DNA of 64,000 nt, from NCBI RefSeq assembly GCF_013393185.1, contig NZ_QJQX01000054.1, positions 186,001 to 250,000 of the forward strand, in the 5' to 3' direction. The notes under the pieces are model-generated. The model ran no database searches, had not been told where the DNA came from, and saw nothing but the letters and a program-made list of their open reading frames with translations. The position numbers were made by a program, and so were the translations under genes. This document shows positions 44,805 to 54,306 of this stretch, in pieces. Each line of letters opens with the position of its first letter. Positions within the stretch are counted from its first letter, which is position 1. This DNA is from Sphingobium lactosutens. Its GTDB lineage: Bacteria; Pseudomonadota; Alphaproteobacteria; Sphingomonadales; Sphingomonadaceae.

Positions 44805-45620
44805 ATGAAATCGGTCCTGCTGCATATCCACGACGACCGGGGCGCCGACAGCCGCCTTCAGGCGGCCTGCGACATCGCCCGCGCCTGCAATGCCCATGTC
44901 CAGTGCGTCCAGGTGACGCCCATGCCCGACCTGATCGCGCCAGACATCTATGCCGGCTCCGGCTTTGCGCCCACGATCGCGGCCGAACTCCACGCCATCG
45001 ACGAAGCGTTCCGCGCCCGCGTGGAATCCCGCCTCGACCGGGAGGATATCGCCTGGGACTGGCGGCAGGTGGACGGCGACAGCATCGGCGGGCTGCTCTC
45101 CGCCGCGCGGCTTGCCGACCTGATCGTCGCGACCCTGCCCGAAGGCCGCCGGACCGACAGTCTGGACCCGCTGCCGATCGTCGCTGACCTGGCGCTGGGC
45201 GGGCGCACGCCTGTCCTGGCCGTGCCGCAGGCCGCGCGCGGGGTCGCCATCATCGGGCGCGCGCTGGTCGCCTGGGACGGCTCGGCCGAATCCTGCGCCG
45301 CCCTGCGCGCCGCCGTGCCGCTGCTGCGCCTTGCCGAGACTGTCGACATCGTCACGGTCGAGGAAGCGAGCAAGGCCGCTTTCCCCGCGACCGGCGCGCC
45401 CGAATATCTCGCCCGCCACGGCATCAAGTCGCAACTATATAGCTGGCCGCGCAAGGAACGCCCGATCGAAATCGCGCTGCGCGAGGCGATTGATTCGCTC
45501 CATGCCGACTGGGTGGTCATGGGCGCCTTCGGCCATAGCCGCTGGCGCGAACTGATATTCGGCGGCGTCACCCGCGCAATGCTGCGCACCGCCCGTGTCC
45601 CGCTGCTGCTGGCGCATTAA
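44805..45620 (+). CDS. Universal stress protein (tandem UspA)
   Basis: A 271-residue protein with two Usp domains. The second keeps the ATP-binding pattern GAFGHSRWRELIFGGVTR; the first is degenerate. It helps survival under stress in relatives. It converges on the CHAT-protease gene with a 6-base gap. Confidence 0.88.
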   Translation: MKSVLLHIHDDRGADSRLQAACDIARACNAHVQCVQVTPMPDLIAPDIYAGSGFAPTIAAELHAIDEAFRARVESRLDREDIAWDWRQVDGDSIGGLLSAARLADLIVATLPEGRRTDSLDPLPIVADLALGGRTPVLAVPQAARGVAIIGRALVAWDGSAESCAALRAAVPLLRLAETVDIVTVEEASKAAFPATGAPEYLARHGIKSQLYSWPRKERPIEIALREAIDSLHADWVVMGAFGHSRWRELIFGGVTRAMLRTARVPLLLAH

Positions 45621-45626
45621 CCGGGA

Positions 45627-48527
45627 TCAGCGACCCATCAGCATGAAGGGCGCCCAGATATAGGGCTGCGCCGCATCGGGGTGGCGGGAGGCGATCAGCT
45701 TCAGCATCGCCTTCTGCAACGCGACCGCGCGCGGCAGGCCGCGGCCGGCGCCCTTCACCGTCTCCAGCGTGACGAAAGCGCTGGCATCGTCGCGCACCGG
45801 CCAGTGCGACACCAGCAGCGATCCCGCACCGGCATAGCGGAACGCCTGCGCCAGCCCCGAATAGGCCGCCGCCTGCGCCTTTTCCCCCGCCGCCGTGTTG
45901 CAGGCGGACAGGATCACCCAGTCGGCAGCGATCCGCATGGCGGCGACTTCCGACGCCGTCAGCAGCCCGTCATCGCCGGCGTCGTCTGTGCCCGGCGGCG
46001 ACAGTAGCAGCGCCGCTTCATTCACCCCCGCCATCTCTCCATCGACCAGCCCATGGGTCGCGAACAGGATCACGCCATAGGATGACAGGTCGCGCGTGCG
46101 CAGCGTCGCCTCATTTGCTTCCGCCCCGACCAGCAGGGTCGCGTGCCCGGCGCCGAAGCGTTTGGCCACCGCCCGCAATTCGGCCAGCGATCCGGGCAGC
46201 GCCGGCAGATCCGACAAGGCGCGCACCTCCGTACCGCTCGCGCCCCGCGATGCCACCGCGCCCTGACTGTCCGTAAAGGCCTGAGGCGCGCCGACGCCAA
46301 GGAGCGTCTGATTGCGCATCGCCATCTGCCCGCCTTGCGCTGGATGAATGGCGAAACCGGGCTGTACGCGGATTGCAAAACGCCGGACCAGCCATGGCAC
46401 ATTCTTGTCCACTGCAGCTATGGGCCGTTCCGGCAGCATGGCGAAGGGCAGCGACGCGAAAGCGCCGGTGGGCACGATCCGTAATATCTTTGCCTTGCCC
46501 AAAGTCCCGAGGATGCCGGGCGTGAAAATCTCGCGATACAGGTCGTGCGCCGCTGCCTGGTCGAAGCCCGCCGGCGTCAGTGACCCGCGCAGCCGGTGGA
46601 CCAGCGCGACCATCGCGGCGCGATCCATCCGCGCCCGTTCGATTCGCGCGCCATCCGCGCTCACCGCCAGCAGATAGACGCCGTCAAATGCCGGCATCAC
46701 CGCCAGCAGCGCCTCTTCCCTACGCAGGCCTGCACGCAGGGCGTCCAGGTCGGGTCGCTCCCCGCCATGCGCCTCGACCCAGCGGGGATAGTCGCGCGCG
46801 ATGGCGCTTCGCTCGGCCTCGACCTCAGCCGCCACGTCTGCGCGATCGGCCCGCGCCGTTGCCACCTCCTCGTCAACCGCCAGCGCCTTCAGCAGGCGGC
46901 GGTCGGCCACCTCCAGCGCCTTCACCCTGTCCTGCAATCCGCGCACCCGCGTCGCCAGCGCCGGATCCTCGACCAGCCGCTGCGCCACCAGCCGGTTCGC
47001 CTGCGCGATGCGCGATCCCGCCAGCACGGCCATGGCGTCGAGCGCCAGCGCGGTGTCCTGCGTCTGCGCGGCAACGGCGAGCACGGTGTCGAGCGCCGCG
47101 CGCTGATCCTCGGTCAGTTCGCCATTGTCGTTCATCGCCGCCCCATCGCGCAGCACGCCGGTTAGCCGCCGTGCCGCCTCGCCAAGGTCGCGACGGTCGG
47201 GCGTGGTCCAGGCCGTCAGCATCGCCGCCTGCGCGAGGGGCAGCGCCGGCGCGTTATCGAGTTGCGCCGTCTCGGTGGTGAAAGCACCCGCGGCCCGGCC
47301 CGCCTCAACGCCGCGCCCTTCCTCGATCAGCGCCGGGATCAGATAGGGAAAGACGCGCTGCCCGATGTCCCGATCCTTGTCCGACTCGGACCGGACCCGC
47401 GCCAGTGCCGTATCGAGCCGCCCGATCGCCTCGGCGCGCCGCCCCTCCGCCAGCGCTGCCGCAGCGGCAAAAGCCAGCGCGCGTGCCGATTGCGGGCTGT
47501 TCTCGCCCTCGATCCGGCGAAAACCGCGCTCAGCCTCCAGAAACAGCGGCTCGGCATCCGCATAGCGCTCCAGCGGCAGCAGCACCGATCCCAGATTTTG
47601 CAGTCCGAATTGGAAATAGAGGCTCTCCGTGCCCACCGTCTCGCGCTTGATGGCGATGGCACGTTGCAGATAATCGAGGCTCTCGCCCCGCCGCCCGGTA
47701 CGCGACAGCAGCAGCCCCAGCGCCTCCAGCGCACGGGCGTAGCTCGGATGCTTGCGGTCGACATGGTCGGTGGCGATGTCAACCGCGAGCCGCGCATATT
47801 TTTCCGCCTCGCCATCGCGGTCGGCGCGCTGGAGCATCTGCGCATAGGTGTAATAGGAACCGATCGTGTCGGCGCTATTTGGCCCGGCCGCCGCGATCCG
47901 CGCCTCCATGCTGGCCTTCTGCGCCTCGACCGCCTCGGCATTGCGGCCCAGCCGGGTCAGCGCCTGCGCGTGGGTGAAGGCGATGTTGGACCGCAGCATA
48001 TGCGTGTCCTTATCGATCCTGTCCGCCGGGGTGCGCGCGATATAGGTGTCCATATAGCGGCTCGCCCCCGCCAGCGTATCGGCTCCCCCCGCCACGTCGC
48101 CCAGCGCGATCTGCACATAGCCTTTAATCGACAGCCCCTGCATCCACGCGATTGGATAGGCGTCGGCAAAGGGGGCGAGCAGGCGCAAACCGTCATTCGA
48201 CCGGGCCAGCGCGTCCGGATTCTTCCCGTCGATCTGGTCCATCGAGGACAGGTTGATGAGCGCCACCCCGGCCAGCGGATGCGACTGGCCACCGATCTTC
48301 GCTTGCATCGCCGCATCATGCAGCCGGCCCCAGGCGTCGCGGGTCTTCTGCGACATGGACAGGGCATAGTCGTCGCTGTTGAGCAGGTCCGACGCTTGGC
48401 GTTCCAGCGTGTAGAGCCGCGCAAAGCGGGGATTGTCGGTGGAGAAGTTGGACGGTGCGGCAGCGATCGTCGGTTGCGCAATCGCCAGCAGCGCAAACGC
48501 GGCCAACCAGCGCGTGGAAAGTTTCAT
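45627..48527 (-). CDS. Exported TPR-CHAT domain caspase-like protease
   Basis: A 966-residue protein with a Sec signal peptide (about 1-23), roughly 500 residues of tetratricopeptide-like repeats (for example RDGEAEKYARLAVDIATDHV), a coiled coil at about 540-600 and a C-terminal CHAT domain. The catalytic dyad is visible: His825 in FATHGLV and Cys876 in LSACNTA. CHAT proteases are caspase relatives; some, such as TPR-CHAT (Csx29) and gasdermin-activating enzymes, act in antiphage defence. The signal peptide argues for a periplasmic role here. It lies 84 bases downstream of cysS. Confidence 0.88.
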   Translation of the reverse strand: MKLSTRWLAAFALLAIAQPTIAAAPSNFSTDNPRFARLYTLERQASDLLNSDDYALSMSQKTRDAWGRLHDAAMQAKIGGQSHPLAGVALINLSSMDQIDGKNPDALARSNDGLRLLAPFADAYPIAWMQGLSIKGYVQIALGDVAGGADTLAGASRYMDTYIARTPADRIDKDTHMLRSNIAFTHAQALTRLGRNAEAVEAQKASMEARIAAAGPNSADTIGSYYTYAQMLQRADRDGEAEKYARLAVDIATDHVDRKHPSYARALEALGLLLSRTGRRGESLDYLQRAIAIKRETVGTESLYFQFGLQNLGSVLLPLERYADAEPLFLEAERGFRRIEGENSPQSARALAFAAAAALAEGRRAEAIGRLDTALARVRSESDKDRDIGQRVFPYLIPALIEEGRGVEAGRAAGAFTTETAQLDNAPALPLAQAAMLTAWTTPDRRDLGEAARRLTGVLRDGAAMNDNGELTEDQRAALDTVLAVAAQTQDTALALDAMAVLAGSRIAQANRLVAQRLVEDPALATRVRGLQDRVKALEVADRRLLKALAVDEEVATARADRADVAAEVEAERSAIARDYPRWVEAHGGERPDLDALRAGLRREEALLAVMPAFDGVYLLAVSADGARIERARMDRAAMVALVHRLRGSLTPAGFDQAAAHDLYREIFTPGILGTLGKAKILRIVPTGAFASLPFAMLPERPIAAVDKNVPWLVRRFAIRVQPGFAIHPAQGGQMAMRNQTLLGVGAPQAFTDSQGAVASRGASGTEVRALSDLPALPGSLAELRAVAKRFGAGHATLLVGAEANEATLRTRDLSSYGVILFATHGLVDGEMAGVNEAALLLSPPGTDDAGDDGLLTASEVAAMRIAADWVILSACNTAAGEKAQAAAYSGLAQAFRYAGAGSLLVSHWPVRDDASAFVTLETVKGAGRGLPRAVALQKAMLKLIASRHPDAAQPYIWAPFMLMGR

Positions 48528-48611
48528 CTCACCCCCGCTTCCTTGAGTCGACCCGCCCCCCTCTTGGGTCGCGCGCTGGCCAGCGTCAAGATGGTCGCGG
48601 AGGCGTAACGA

Positions 48612-50129
48612 TCAACCCGCCAACGTCAGCCGCCAGTCCCAGCGCAGCGGATCGCCGTCCATCACCTCTACCCCGCGCGCCACCAGCGCATCGCGAATCT
48701 CATCCGACTGGGCGAAATCCTTTTCCGCACGGGCAGCGGTCCGGCGCTCCAGCTCGGCCGCGATCTCTTCCGGCATGATCTGCGCATCCTTGGGTCGGAT
48801 GCGCAGGTCGGCGCGATTGAGCGTAAGCAGATTGAGACCCAGCGCCTGGTCGAAGGCGGCGATCAGGCAGAGCTTCTCGTCCACCGGCACCTTCTTCATG
48901 CCAATGGCCTCTTCCAGCAGCGGCAGCGCGCGCGGCGTCATCAGGTCGTCGGCGATTGCCGCGTCGAACTGCTCCAGCAAGGGCGCCAGTTTGGGGTGGA
49001 GGTTGGCGCGCAGATAGTCGAGGCGCGGCGACTGCCAGGTGATGCCCTCGGCGCGCGCCTTCAGACCTTCCACGCCCATGACCAGCCGCTTGAGCCGCGT
49101 CAGCGCCGCCGTCAGATTCTCCGCGCTGAACTCCAGTTCCGACCGGTAATGCGCGCCAAGGCAGAGCAGGCGGTAGGCGATCGGATGCACGCCCGCGTCG
49201 ATCAGCGAGAAGAGCGTGGTGAAGCCGCCCTTGGACTTCGACATCTTGCCCTGCCGATCTACGAGGAAATTATTGTGCATCCACCAGCGCGCGCCGGTGA
49301 AGCCCGCAGCCACCGCGTTCGGCTCGCCGCAGCAGGCGTGGAAAGCCTGGTTCTGCGCGATCTCATTGGGGTGGTGGATCTCGCGATGGTCGATGCCGCC
49401 GGTATGGATATCGAACGGCTGGCCAAGGCGGGCTTGCGACATGACCGAGCATTCCAGATGCCAACCCGGCGCGCCCTTGCCCCAGGGGCTATCCCATTCC
49501 ATCTGGCGCTGCTCGCCGGGCGGGGACTTGCGCCAGATGGCGAAGTCGGAAGCGTTGCGCTTGCCCGCCACCGGATCGATCCGGGCGTGCGCCGCATCGT
49601 CGCGCCCGCCAGCCAATGCGCCATAATCCGGCACGGTGCTGCTGTCGAAATAAAGGCCGCTGTCCAGCTCATAACAATGATCCGGCGCGATCTTCTCCGC
49701 GAACTCGATCATCTGCGGCACATAGTCGGTCGCGACCGTCCATTCGCTCGGCGCGATGATGTTGAGGTCGGCGATGTTGGCCTTGAACGCCTGGGTATAA
49801 TGGGCGGCAATGTCCCAAATGCTCTTGGCGCTGGCTCTGGCCGCTGCCTCCATCTTGTCGTCGCCGGCGTCGGCGTCGCTGGTCAGATGGCCGACATCGG
49901 TGATGTTGATGATCTGGGTGACGTCCAGCCCCTTCCACAGCAGGGTCCGGCGCAGCGTGTCGACAAAGACGTAAGCGCGCAGGTTGCCGATATGGGCGTA
50001 ATTATAGACGGTAGGCCCGCAGCTATAGACGCGCGCATGATTGTCCTCGATCGGCGCGAACGGCTCGATCGCGCGGGTCAGGCTGTTGAACAGGCGCAGC
50101 GGCGCAGGGATATGCTGGTCGTCGGACAT
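48612..50129 (-). CDS. cysS: Cysteinyl-tRNA synthetase
   Basis: A 505-residue class I synthetase. The HIGH motif is HIGN (46-49), the zinc cysteine is Cys37 in YSCGPTVY with the later GWHLECS and EIHHPNE ligands, and KMSKS is intact in KMSKSKGGF. The length is slightly above E. coli CysRS owing to small insertions. It is upstream of the CHAT gene on the same strand and diverges from the BI-1 gene. Confidence 0.96.
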   Translation of the reverse strand: MSDDQHIPAPLRLFNSLTRAIEPFAPIEDNHARVYSCGPTVYNYAHIGNLRAYVFVDTLRRTLLWKGLDVTQIINITDVGHLTSDADAGDDKMEAAARASAKSIWDIAAHYTQAFKANIADLNIIAPSEWTVATDYVPQMIEFAEKIAPDHCYELDSGLYFDSSTVPDYGALAGGRDDAAHARIDPVAGKRNASDFAIWRKSPPGEQRQMEWDSPWGKGAPGWHLECSVMSQARLGQPFDIHTGGIDHREIHHPNEIAQNQAFHACCGEPNAVAAGFTGARWWMHNNFLVDRQGKMSKSKGGFTTLFSLIDAGVHPIAYRLLCLGAHYRSELEFSAENLTAALTRLKRLVMGVEGLKARAEGITWQSPRLDYLRANLHPKLAPLLEQFDAAIADDLMTPRALPLLEEAIGMKKVPVDEKLCLIAAFDQALGLNLLTLNRADLRIRPKDAQIMPEEIAAELERRTAARAEKDFAQSDEIRDALVARGVEVMDGDPLRWDWRLTLAG

Positions 50130-50249
50130 GGTGGGAAGCCATGTCGCGAAGCGGGGCGGGGGTCAATTGTAATAAAATGTTGCAGACGGGCCGATCCCTT
50201 GCAGCCGGGCGTTGGCCACCCGATATTGTCTATGCGGGCCGGGCCCCTC

Positions 50250-50400
50250 TGGCGACATGGATCTTCCCTCTGATCCAGTCGCGATGTCGGACCGCATCGG
50301 GTGTGCCCGGTGCAGGTTTTGCGGCGATTTGCCCCCTCTCGTTGCCGCAGGAGACCGCACCGGGCCACTCGAACCAACTTTTTTGGAGTGAGTGTTCCTG
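50250..50400 (+). ncRNA. Structured 5' leader of the BI-1/YbhL gene (candidate ybhL leader RNA)
   Basis: Several nested helices are visible: GCGAC (50252-50256)/GTCGC (50278-50282) closing GGATC/GATCC; CGATG/CATCG at 50282-50300; CCCGGTGC (50306-50313)/GCACCGGG (50357-50364) enclosing TGCGGC/GCCGCA; and CACTC/GAGTG, which holds part of the GGAG ribosome binding site. The ybhL leader is a known alphaproteobacterial RNA motif found upstream of BI-1 family ybhL genes, matching the context. Identity with that family is inferred. Confidence 0.5.
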
Positions 50401-51111
50401 ATGAATAATCCCGTTCGCATGCCGGGCTATGGTGCCAGCCAGACGGCGCAGACCGACGCCGGCCTGCGCGCGCACATGCTGGGCGTCTTCCGCAACATGG
50501 GGCTAGGCCTGGTCATCACCGGCTTGGTCGCCGCTCTGGTCGGCAATACCCCGGCGCTGGCCGCCGCTATATATGGCACGCCGCTCAAATGGGTGGCGAT
50601 CTTCGCACCGCTGGCCTTCGTGTTCTTCTTCAGCTTCCGCATCGAAAAGATGACGACGTCGGGCGCGCGCACCGCCTTCTACGCCTTCGCCGCCGTCATG
50701 GGCGTGTCGCTGGGCAGCGTCTTCCTGGTCTTCACCGGCGGCAGCATCGCCCAGGCCTTCTTCTCTGCGGCGGTCATGTTCCTCGCCATGGCGCTCTGGG
50801 GTTACACCACCCAGCGCGATCTGACGAAGATGGGCAGCTTCCTCATCATGGGTCTGATCGGCATTATGGTGGCGAGCCTGATCAATCTCTTCATCGGTTC
50901 TTCGGCGATGGCGATGGTCATCTCGATCATAGGCGTGGTGGTCTTCACCGGCCTTACCGCCTGGGACGTGCAGCGCATCAAGTCGGAATATTTCTATTAT
51001 GCCGGCCATGAAGTGGCGCAGAAGATGCAGGTGATGGGTGCGCTGTCGCTCTACCTGAACTTCGTCAACCTGTTCCAGATGCTGCTCAGCCTGACGGGCG
51101 AACGCGAATAA
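50401..51111 (+). CDS. Bax inhibitor-1/YbhL-YccA family membrane protein
   Basis: A 236-residue protein with seven membrane helices and the family end segment NLFQMLLSLTGERE. Bacterial members leak protons or calcium in a pH-dependent way and may interact with FtsH. The ATG at 50401 follows GGAGTGAG. A long, paired leader precedes it. The stop overlaps the next start by one base (TAATG). Confidence 0.92.
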   Translation: MNNPVRMPGYGASQTAQTDAGLRAHMLGVFRNMGLGLVITGLVAALVGNTPALAAAIYGTPLKWVAIFAPLAFVFFFSFRIEKMTTSGARTAFYAFAAVMGVSLGSVFLVFTGGSIAQAFFSAAVMFLAMALWGYTTQRDLTKMGSFLIMGLIGIMVASLINLFIGSSAMAMVISIIGVVVFTGLTAWDVQRIKSEYFYYAGHEVAQKMQVMGALSLYLNFVNLFQMLLSLTGERE

Positions 51112-51395
51112 TGCGTGATCCTGCTCAGGTGTCGGCGATGCTCTGCCCGGTCTGTCATGTCGGTTTGGCGATGACGGACCGGCAGGGTGTCGAGATCGAC
51201 TATTGCCCGCAATGCCGGGGCGTCTGGCTGGACCGGGGCGAACTTGACAAGATCATCGAGCGGTCGGCGCAGGCAAACGCTCCGGCCCCGCAGCCCGCAC
51301 CCTTCTCCCAGCAAAGCTACCGCCCGGACCGTGACGATGGGCGCTACTATCAGAAAAAGCGGAAGAAGAGCTTTCTGGAAGAGCTGTTCGATTGA
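51111..51395 (+). CDS. TFIIB-type zinc ribbon protein
   Basis: A 94-residue protein with a zf-TFIIB domain: Cys12, Cys15, Cys32 and Cys35 (CPVC ... CPQC) followed by RGVWLDRGELDKI, and a basic tail ending KKRKKSFLEELFD. The function is unknown. It is coupled to the BI-1 gene by a TAATG overlap. Confidence 0.88.
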   Translation: MRDPAQVSAMLCPVCHVGLAMTDRQGVEIDYCPQCRGVWLDRGELDKIIERSAQANAPAPQPAPFSQQSYRPDRDDGRYYQKKRKKSFLEELFD

Positions 51396-51397
51396 GG

Positions 51398-51429
51398 AAA
51401 AGGCCGGTCCCGATGGGGCCGGCCTTTTT
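51398..51429. terminator. Bidirectional terminator between the zinc ribbon gene and polA
   Basis: AAAAGGCCGG pairs with CCGGCCTTTT, extended by CCC/GGG near the loop, and flanked by A and T runs. It serves both convergent genes. Confidence 0.85.
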
Positions 51430-51432
51430 CAT

Positions 51433-54219
51433 TCAGTGCGCCGCGCCCCAACTCGGCCCGGTGCCGATTTCCACGCCGAGCGGGACGCTCAGCTTCACGA
51501 TCGGTTCGGCGGCGGTTTCCATTACCTGCCGGATCACCGCGCTCGCCGCTTTCACATCGCCTTCGGGCAGTTCGAACACCAGTTCGTCATGCACCTGCAG
51601 CAGCATCCTGACGTCGGGCAGCCCCGCCGCCTCCAGCGCCGGTCCCATGCGCGCCATCGCCCGTTTGATGATGTCGGCGCTGGTGCCCTGAATGGGAGCG
51701 TTGATCGCGGCGCGCTCGGCGCCCTGCCGTTCGTGCTGGACTGATGCCTTGATGCGCGGGAACCAGGTCTTCCGGCCGAACAGCGTCTCCGTGTAACCTC
51801 GCTCGCGCGCCTTCTCGATCGTCTCGTTGATATAGATGCTGATGCCGGGGAAGCGCTCATAATAGCGGCTGATCATGTCCTGCGCCTCGTCCGCGCCGAT
51901 CTCCAGCCGCCCGGCCAGACCCCAGCGCGAAATGCCGTAGAGGATGGCGAAGTTGATCGTCTTCGCCCGGCCGCGCGTGTCGCGATTGACCTCGCCGAAC
52001 AATTCCTGCGCGGTGCGGTTGTGGATGTCCTCGCCCGCCTCGAACGCTTGCCTGAGCGCAGGCACATCGGCCATGTGCGCGGCCAGCCGCAATTCGATCT
52101 GGCTATAGTCCGCCGCCAGAATGACATTGCCCGGCTCGGCGACGAAGGCATGGCGGATCTGGCGGCCGACTTCGGTGCGGATCGGGATATTCTGGAGGTT
52201 CGGATCGGTCGAGGACAGGCGACCGGTCTGCGCGCCGGTCAGCGAGTAGCTGGTATGGACGCGGCCCGTATCCTTGTTGATCTGGGCCTGAAGCGCGTCG
52301 GTATAGGTGGATTTGAGCTTCGACAGCTGCCGCCAGTCGAGAATCTTGGCCGCGATCGGCGCGCCCTGCGCCTTCAACTGCTCCAATATGGTCACGTCGG
52401 TCGAATAGGCGCCCGACTTGCCCTTCTTGCCGCCCTTGTAGCCCAGCTTGTCGAACAGGATTGCGCCCAGCTGCTGGGTCGATCCGATCGCGAAGGGCTG
52501 GCCGGCAATCTCGTGGATTTCCGTTTCCAGCGCCGCGATCCCCGCAGTGAACTCCGCCGACAGGCGCGACAGCGCTTCCCGGTCGACCTTGATCCCCTGA
52601 TGCTCCATCTTCGCGATCACGCCGACCAGCGGGCGATCGACCAGTTCATAGACGCGGTTCGCGCCTTCATTGGCGATCCGAGTCTTGAACCGCTTCCACA
52701 GGCGCAGCGTGACATCGGCATCCTCGGCCGCATATTCGGTCGCGCGGGACAGGGGGACTTCGGCAAAGCTGATCTGGCTCTTGCCGGTGCCGACCACTTC
52801 CTTGAAGCTGATGCACTGGTGGTTGAGATGCACCCGCGCCGCCTCGTCCATGCCATGGCCGGCGAGGCTCTGCCCGGCGTCGAGGTCGAAGCTCATGACG
52901 ATGGTGTCGTCATAGGGCGCAATCTCGATCCCGTGCCGGCGCAGGACGGTCAGGTCATATTTGAGATTCTGGCCGATCTTGAGGACGGAGTCGTCCTCCA
53001 GCAGCGGCTTCAGTTTCGCGAGCACCAGGGCCTTGTCGAGCTGTTGCGGCCGTTCCGCGAACATGTCGGTGCCGCCATGGCCGACCGGGATATAGCAGGC
53101 CTTGTTCGGGCCGGTGGCAAGGCTGATGCCGACCAGCGCGCAGGATACGCAGTCGAGCATGTCGGTTTCGGTGTCGACCGCGACCAGCCCCTCGGCATGA
53201 GCAGCGGCGATCCAGCGATCCAGCGCCTCCTCCGTCACGACCGTTTCGTAAAGGCTGCGGTCGATCGCCGGTTCGTCCGCATGGGCGGGCGCAGCGGGCG
53301 GCGCAGTGTCGGTCGCAACGGCAGCGGTCGCGGCCACCGCGACAGCGGCGGCAGGCGCGCCGAGGCGGTTGAGCAGCGTCTTGAAACCATGGTGCGACAG
53401 GAATGCCTGCAACGGTTCGGGCGGAATGCCCTTCAGCGTCAGGTCGTCCAGCGGTTCGGGCAGGTCCATCGCGTCGTGCAGCGCCACCAGTCGCCGCGAC
53501 AGCCGCGCCATGTCGGCATGGGCGATCAGGTTTTCCTGCATCTTCGACTTCTTCATCGAAGGCGCGGCCTCCAGCGCGGCTTCCAGCCCGCCATATTCGG
53601 TGATCAGCTTGGCGGCCGTCTTGGGACCGATACCCGGCACGCCGGGCACATTGTCGACACTGTCGCCCATCAGCGCGAGCACATCGCCCAGCTGTTCGGG
53701 CAGCACGCCGAACTTGCCCATGACATAGTCCGCGCCGCGCCGCTCATTCTTCATCGTGTCGTACATGTCGACGCCGGGCTGGATCAGCTGCATCAGATCC
53801 TTGTCCGAACTGACGATGGTGACATGCCATCCCGCCGCGACCGCCGCCTTGGTGTAGCTGGCGATGATGTCGTCGGCCTCGAATCCGGCTTCCTCGATAC
53901 AGGGCAGGGAGAAAGCGCGGGTCGCGTCGCGGATCATCGGGAATTGCGGGACGAGATCCTCCGGCGCGGGCGGGCGGTTCGCCTTATACTGGTCGTACAT
54001 GTCGTTGCGGAAGGTGTGCGACCCCTTGTCCAGCACCACGGCCAGATGGGTCGGCCCCGTCGCCTTGCCCAGCTCCTCGGCCAGCTTCCACAGCATCGTT
54101 GTATAGCCATAGACCGCGCCCACGGGCTGGCCATGCTGGTTGGTGAGCGGGGGAAGCTGGTGATAGGCGCGGAAGATATAGCCGCTGCCGTCGACGAGAT
54201 AGAGATGATTCTGGGTCAT
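51433..54219 (-). CDS. polA: DNA polymerase I
   Basis: A 928-residue polymerase with all three domains: 5'-3' exonuclease (LVDGSGYIFRAYHQLPPL, GFEADDIIAS, IVSSDKDLMQL), 3'-5' exonuclease with the DTET motif (VAVDTETDMLD), and the family A polymerase with ADYSQIELRLAAH, the O-helix RDTRGRAKTINFAILYG and VHDELVFE. An Ala-rich linker joins the exonucleases. The start ATG 54219 is clear. Confidence 0.97.
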   Translation of the reverse strand: MTQNHLYLVDGSGYIFRAYHQLPPLTNQHGQPVGAVYGYTTMLWKLAEELGKATGPTHLAVVLDKGSHTFRNDMYDQYKANRPPAPEDLVPQFPMIRDATRAFSLPCIEEAGFEADDIIASYTKAAVAAGWHVTIVSSDKDLMQLIQPGVDMYDTMKNERRGADYVMGKFGVLPEQLGDVLALMGDSVDNVPGVPGIGPKTAAKLITEYGGLEAALEAAPSMKKSKMQENLIAHADMARLSRRLVALHDAMDLPEPLDDLTLKGIPPEPLQAFLSHHGFKTLLNRLGAPAAAVAVAATAAVATDTAPPAAPAHADEPAIDRSLYETVVTEEALDRWIAAAHAEGLVAVDTETDMLDCVSCALVGISLATGPNKACYIPVGHGGTDMFAERPQQLDKALVLAKLKPLLEDDSVLKIGQNLKYDLTVLRRHGIEIAPYDDTIVMSFDLDAGQSLAGHGMDEAARVHLNHQCISFKEVVGTGKSQISFAEVPLSRATEYAAEDADVTLRLWKRFKTRIANEGANRVYELVDRPLVGVIAKMEHQGIKVDREALSRLSAEFTAGIAALETEIHEIAGQPFAIGSTQQLGAILFDKLGYKGGKKGKSGAYSTDVTILEQLKAQGAPIAAKILDWRQLSKLKSTYTDALQAQINKDTGRVHTSYSLTGAQTGRLSSTDPNLQNIPIRTEVGRQIRHAFVAEPGNVILAADYSQIELRLAAHMADVPALRQAFEAGEDIHNRTAQELFGEVNRDTRGRAKTINFAILYGISRWGLAGRLEIGADEAQDMISRYYERFPGISIYINETIEKARERGYTETLFGRKTWFPRIKASVQHERQGAERAAINAPIQGTSADIIKRAMARMGPALEAAGLPDVRMLLQVHDELVFELPEGDVKAASAVIRQVMETAAEPIVKLSVPLGVEIGTGPSWGAAH

Positions 54220-54231
54220 GGGGGAGGGGAT

Positions 54232-54282
54232 AGAGCATCGCGCAGAAAAGTGGGAACCGGTTTTGTGCTTCAGCGATGCGAC
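54232..54282. repeat. GGGAACCGGTTTTG palindromic repeat, family B copy 1
   Basis: It has GCATCGCGCAGAAAAGTGGG, then AACCGGTTTTG and a GCGATGC end. The inverse copy is at 58953-59004. This element type is common in alphaproteobacteria. Confidence 0.75.
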
Positions 54283-54306
54283 AAAGGACAGAAGCAGCGG
54301 CTAAGG

